Origin: Acidobacteriaceae bacterium
GTDB taxonomy: Bacteria > Acidobacteriota > Terriglobia > Terriglobales > Acidobacteriaceae
DNA: 64,000 nt
Reading direction: 5' to 3'
Assembly: GCA_003134655.1 (NCBI GenBank)
Contig: PLBY01000154.1
Location: 101,145-165,144, forward strand
The translations under genes were made by a program, and so were the position numbers. Numbering within the stretch: the first letter of the stretch is position 1; each line of letters opens with the position of its first letter. Positions 60,645-64,000 of the stretch are shown in pieces. The notes under the pieces were generated by a model. It saw nothing but the letters and a program-made list of their open reading frames with translations, was not told the DNA's origin and did not search any database.

Positions 60645-62480
60645 ATGAAGAATTTCAGCAATGGTCGGTTCGCCTCGATCCCGGCTCGAATTTCCCGTGC
60701 CGCGCTCGTCTTCCTGTTGGCAGGCGGCTTTGTGCTGTCCGCGCCGGCCTTAGGCGGAGCACAGGAGTGGAATCCTCAGAGCGTGGGCGAGCCGCTGCTG
60801 CGCGATCCGATATGGGTGTACAACAATTGGTCGGCTTACGATGAATTGTCGGACCGCATTCCGCTTACTGAAGAACTGGCGATGCGGGAACTGGCACAGA
60901 TTGTGCGCCTGCGGCAATTCGGAGTGCATTTCGACTATTACATGATGGACGCGTTCTGGTTCGATCCGAACGGCGCCTATCGCCAGTGGCGGAAGCCGAA
61001 TTGGCCCGACGGCCCGGACCTCTGGATCGCGGAGTGCCGGAGGAATGGAATTCTCCCCGGACTGTGGTTCAGCACGAACACGCTGGTCAAGATCAACGCC
61101 GCGCAGCAATGGCAGGATTCTCTCAACCAGAACAAAGGATCGATGTCGTTCTATGAGGGTGGGTTTCTGCCTGACTTCATGACGGTTCTGCAGTACTGGT
61201 ATGACCGGGGCATCCGCATGTTCAAGTTCGATTTCGTCGATTTTGCCGCAGCGACCCCGGATGCCGAAAAGACGCAAACGCCGCAGGAAATCAGCCTTCG
61301 CAATCAAAACGCATTCCGCGAGGCGCTGCGGAAGTTTCGCCAGAAAAATCCTGACGTGGTTCTCGAGGGCTTTAACGGGTTCGGTGGCGACGTCGAGTCC
61401 ACCGACGCGCCTTTGCCGTTTCAGCATTCGGTCGATCTGCGCTGGCTGGAGGTGTTCGACGCCTTGTATTCCGGCGACCCGCGCCCTTCGGATGTTCCCG
61501 AGATGAATTTCTGGCGCTCCATGGATATCTACAGTGACCACATGGTGCGGCAGTACGAACGAAGTTTTCTGCCGCTGGAGCGAATCGACTCGACCGGCTT
61601 CATGATCGGCAACACCGGGACCATCTATTACCGAAAGACGAATGCATGGCAGGGGATGTTGCTTCTGATGGTGGCTCGCGGCGGCTGGATCAATACCATT
61701 CACGGCAATCTTGAGTTTCTCGATGACCAGCAGGCGCGCTGGTTCGCCAAGGTACAGTCGATGTACGCGCCGCTGCAGGCCATGGGGCGAACCAAGACCT
61801 TCGGTGGTATACCAGGAGAGGTCAAGCCTTATGGCTTTGGCTCTTTCGACACTCGAGGAGCGGTGTTTGCGGTCTTGAATCCGGGACAAAGTGTGGAAGA
61901 GATCGAGATGCCGTTGCTATCGAGGGTGCAAAAGCAGATCACCATTGGACGCATTCTCTTCCGTGATGCGGGGTTCACACCTGTATTGACTGGAAACAGA
62001 GTTAAACTGGGCCCCGGGCAGATGGCTGCTGTGGGATTCGGGCGTTACGCGGACGCCAAGTACGATCTCGGGATTCAAAACGACGTACGAATTCCGTTGA
62101 GCATTCGCCCGGTTGCCGCGCAGTTTCAGCATGCTGAGAGCAGCGCAGTCATGGCGACGACCGTGCCCCCCGAGAGAGGCGATCTCAGGATCATTCTGCA
62201 GCAGCGAGGAAAAGATGGCCACCTGTTGCGGAGTTGGCCGGGCGGCCCGCCCGACGGTATTCCTGTGGGCAAAATTCTTGTTTTGCAGGCAACCCAGGGA
62301 GGGAGGAGTATTCCTATCGAGATCAACTACGACAAGATGATCTGGAGTGGGCTCTCGTGGGCTGTGGGCGAAATCCGTCACGATGCGATGCATGCAGGAG
62401 AGCCGATTACAATCCGTTGCTCTTCAACCGAGAAAAATTCCGTCGCCCTGGATTGTAAGTTCTTTGCGGTTCAGTACTAG
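60645..62480 (+). CDS. Exported GH36/melibiase-like glycoside hydrolase
   Basis: 611 aa from ATG 60645, 31 bp after the esterase. A signal peptide (ALVFLLAGGFVLSAPALGGA) leads to a TIM barrel: DPIWVYNNWSAYDELSDRIP, GVHFDYYMMDAFWFDPNGAY, RRNGILPGLWFSTNTLVKIN and GIRMFKFDFVDFAAATPDAE. In that last stretch D196 in FKFDF is the likely nucleophile, comparable to the KWD of alpha-galactosidases. GYxNGGxVx text is absent; VLEGFNGFGGDVESTDAPLP may hold the acid/base region. A C-terminal beta domain follows (VFAVLNPGQSVEEIEMPL). I think an alpha-galactosidase-related activity on side chains is likely, but the family is not certain. Confidence 0.72.
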   Translation: MKNFSNGRFASIPARISRAALVFLLAGGFVLSAPALGGAQEWNPQSVGEPLLRDPIWVYNNWSAYDELSDRIPLTEELAMRELAQIVRLRQFGVHFDYYMMDAFWFDPNGAYRQWRKPNWPDGPDLWIAECRRNGILPGLWFSTNTLVKINAAQQWQDSLNQNKGSMSFYEGGFLPDFMTVLQYWYDRGIRMFKFDFVDFAAATPDAEKTQTPQEISLRNQNAFREALRKFRQKNPDVVLEGFNGFGGDVESTDAPLPFQHSVDLRWLEVFDALYSGDPRPSDVPEMNFWRSMDIYSDHMVRQYERSFLPLERIDSTGFMIGNTGTIYYRKTNAWQGMLLLMVARGGWINTIHGNLEFLDDQQARWFAKVQSMYAPLQAMGRTKTFGGIPGEVKPYGFGSFDTRGAVFAVLNPGQSVEEIEMPLLSRVQKQITIGRILFRDAGFTPVLTGNRVKLGPGQMAAVGFGRYADAKYDLGIQNDVRIPLSIRPVAAQFQHAESSAVMATTVPPERGDLRIILQQRGKDGHLLRSWPGGPPDGIPVGKILVLQATQGGRSIPIEINYDKMIWSGLSWAVGEIRHDAMHAGEPITIRCSSTEKNSVALDCKFFAVQY

Positions 62481-62582
62481 GCTCGTGGGTCCTGCACCAG
62501 CGTTGCGCCGGAAGAGTTCTTCAAGGGGTCGCGCTCAATCACTACGATAATGTCATACCAACCGGTTAGAGCTTTTCTTCAT

Positions 62583-64000
62583 ATGAGGTTGCTCGGCATT
62601 GCGTTTGCTTGCGTGCTCTTCTGCGCAATGCCCTGCTCCGCGGCCCAAACCGCACCTGGCGGAGTGGCGTACTACGTAGATTGCAGTAGCGCGGCTCAGA
62701 AGAACGATGGCCGTTCTGCAGATTCACCCTGGACCACCCTGGAGCAAGTGAACGGACATGCATTCGCAGCCGGGGACGAGGTGCGCTTCAAACGGGGCAG
62801 CATATGCCGCGGCATGCTGTGGCCCAAGGGCAGTGGTTCGGATTCCGCACCAATTCGCATGACAGCCTATGGCACAGGAGTGCGGCCGAAGATCGTTGCG
62901 GCATCTGGAAGCGATGCGGTACTGAAGCTGTTCAACCAGGAGTATTGGAACATCGACTCCCTGGACCTTTCAAGAGCCAACAAGTTCGGCGTGTTTGTCA
63001 GCGGAGACAAAGGCATCCTGCACCATATTTACCTGGCGAATCTGCTGGTGCACAATGTCGGTGGCGCGGAGATGAAGAATAAGGAGAGCGGGCTCGTGGT
63101 GATCTCTCCCGGGAGTGTCGATCAGCGCTTCGACGACGTGCTGGTGGATGGCGTGACCGCTTACAACACGCAGGAATGGGTAGGCATCATGGTAGGCGGT
63201 GGCAATTTTGGGTGGCCGCCTGAGAGCAGCTGGAGCACACACGTTACCATTCGTGACTCAATCGTGCATGACGTGCAGGGAGACGGCATTGTGCTCTTCC
63301 GAGTGCGTGATGGCCGAATTGCCTCGAATGTGGCATGGGATACGGGAATGCAGCCAACCGAGAGCATGGGAACTCCGAATGCAATCTGGACATGGATGTG
63401 TCGCGACTGCGTTGTAGAACAGAATGAAGCGTTCCTGAGTGACAGCCCGGGCGTGGATGGTGGGGCCTTTGACATCGACTATGGCAATACCAATAACTCT
63501 GTTGTCGATAATTATGGACACGATACCCAGGGATATTGCATTGCGGTCTTCGCGGCCGGGTTTATTACGCATCACAGTGAGGTGCGGGGCAACACCTGTC
63601 TGAACAATGCGCGCAGTCCGCGAATGGCGCAGTTTCAAGGTGTCATCTTCTTACATACATGGAATGACGGAAAGCTGGATGGGCTCGTAGTGGAAGACAA
63701 CACCGTCTATTGGAATCCTCCAGGGACTGCTCCGGCAGTAATCAACGACGCTGTCTTTCAGAGCGCGGATGGAATCTTCAGAAACAATCGGATTTATTCG
63801 ACGTCGCCATGGATGATTACGAGCGTCCGGTCGCTTCGTCTCGAGGCAAACCAGTACAGTCTCTACTCGAATGATGGCGTATTAGACGGAAGGTGGAGCT
63901 ACGGGGACCGTGTGTTCCAAGGCTTCGCAGACTATCAGGCACACAGCGGCCAGGACGCCGGAAGCACGTTTCGCCACGTTGCCGCGACAAATACAGACCT
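62583..64000 (+). CDS. Exported right-handed parallel beta-helix protein, 3' end outside window
   Basis: 472 codons visible from ATG 62583; an in-frame ATG at 62550 adds 11 residues and also precedes the signal peptide (LLGIAFACVLFCAMPCSAAQ). The frame is open to the edge. The body carries pectate-lyase-like beta-helix repeats: VAYYVDCSSAAQKNDGRSAD, SPWTTLEQVNGHAFAAGDEV, LLVHNVGGAEMKNKESGLVV, TVYWNPPGTAPAVI. The start (yyVD..ngdgRSadsPWtTL) is typical of polysaccharide-lyase/glycoside-hydrolase beta-helices with right-handed coils. Catalytic residues are not identifiable without the missing end. It completes the visible glycan cluster. Confidence 0.78.
   Translation, partial: MRLLGIAFACVLFCAMPCSAAQTAPGGVAYYVDCSSAAQKNDGRSADSPWTTLEQVNGHAFAAGDEVRFKRGSICRGMLWPKGSGSDSAPIRMTAYGTGVRPKIVAASGSDAVLKLFNQEYWNIDSLDLSRANKFGVFVSGDKGILHHIYLANLLVHNVGGAEMKNKESGLVVISPGSVDQRFDDVLVDGVTAYNTQEWVGIMVGGGNFGWPPESSWSTHVTIRDSIVHDVQGDGIVLFRVRDGRIASNVAWDTGMQPTESMGTPNAIWTWMCRDCVVEQNEAFLSDSPGVDGGAFDIDYGNTNNSVVDNYGHDTQGYCIAVFAAGFITHHSEVRGNTCLNNARSPRMAQFQGVIFLHTWNDGKLDGLVVEDNTVYWNPPGTAPAVINDAVFQSADGIFRNNRIYSTSPWMITSVRSLRLEANQYSLYSNDGVLDGRWSYGDRVFQGFADYQAHSGQDAGSTFRHVAATNTD

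Overview
This window looks like a chromosomal piece of an Acidobacteriota genome, most likely a Terriglobia/Koribacter-type soil heterotroph. That placement is an inference from gene content. The pointers are an Oar-like TonB-dependent receptor with an N-terminal carboxypeptidase-regulatory domain, a winged-helix/Ser-Thr kinase/TPR fusion, GloVer-repeat and choice-of-anchor-D secreted proteins, a flagellar motor pair, and several families of short palindromic intergenic repeats. Base composition is moderately GC-rich throughout. I saw no rRNA, tRNA, CRISPR array, complete prophage or complete insertion sequence.

Region by region. (1) 1-7.1 kb: a leftward four-gene operon (ThuA protein, ThuA/YVTN-propeller fusion, double-thioredoxin protein, GH116 beta-glycosidase cut by the window edge) diverges from a ROK-family regulator that lacks the usual zinc-binding cysteines. 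(2) 7.3-15 kb: a decayed LysR gene that keeps an intact palindromic leader, a CHASE3-PAS-PAS-GGDEF-EAL c-di-GMP protein, and a 1223-residue DNA-binding/kinase/TPR fusion. (3) 15-25.2 kb: mostly exported proteins (di-haem oxidoreductase, repeat-rich surface protein, gamma-glutamyltransferase, GloVer protein, small beta-barrel) plus the tRNA methyltransferase TrmO. (4) 25.4-31.2 kb: an M28 peptidase and two tandem paralogous TPR proteins. (5) 31.2-37.5 kb: a PAS/degenerate-GGDEF protein, MotA and MotB in one operon, then a TonB-like protein, a DUF1801 protein and an M16 peptidase. (6) 37.7-43.7 kb: RlmN with an unusual insert encoded by a palindromic repeat, a histidine kinase with an eroded ATP-binding region, a divergent NarL-type two-component pair and a lone Flp pilin. 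(7) 43.8-49.97 kb: an M48 protease with a TonB protein, a nucleotide-sugar dehydrogenase, a DUF218 protein and a FecR-like protein. (8) 50.1-51.8 kb: a scar with a frameshifted OmpA-like gene next to an IS66 transposase remnant. (9) 51.9-64 kb: a glycan-utilisation locus. A membrane-anchored regulator-like protein diverges from a beta-propeller glycosidase, a TonB-dependent receptor, a sialate-type O-acetylesterase carrying an inserted CIA30/CBM11-like domain, a GH36-like glycosidase and a parallel beta-helix protein that runs off the edge.

The two sugar loci at the ends (GH116/ThuA/ROK and TBDT/esterase/GH36/beta-helix) suggest degradation of decorated plant or microbial glycans. The centre carries regulation (c-di-GMP, two-component, kinase), motility and envelope maintenance. 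The most unusual items are the RlmN insert made from a palindromic repeat pair, the ThuA-ThuA/YVTN-Trx-GH116 operon, the cysteine-rich PAS/degenerate-GGDEF gene leading the motAB operon, and the tandem paralog pair with an uncharacterised C-terminal domain. All assignments come from reading the translated sequence; no database search was run.
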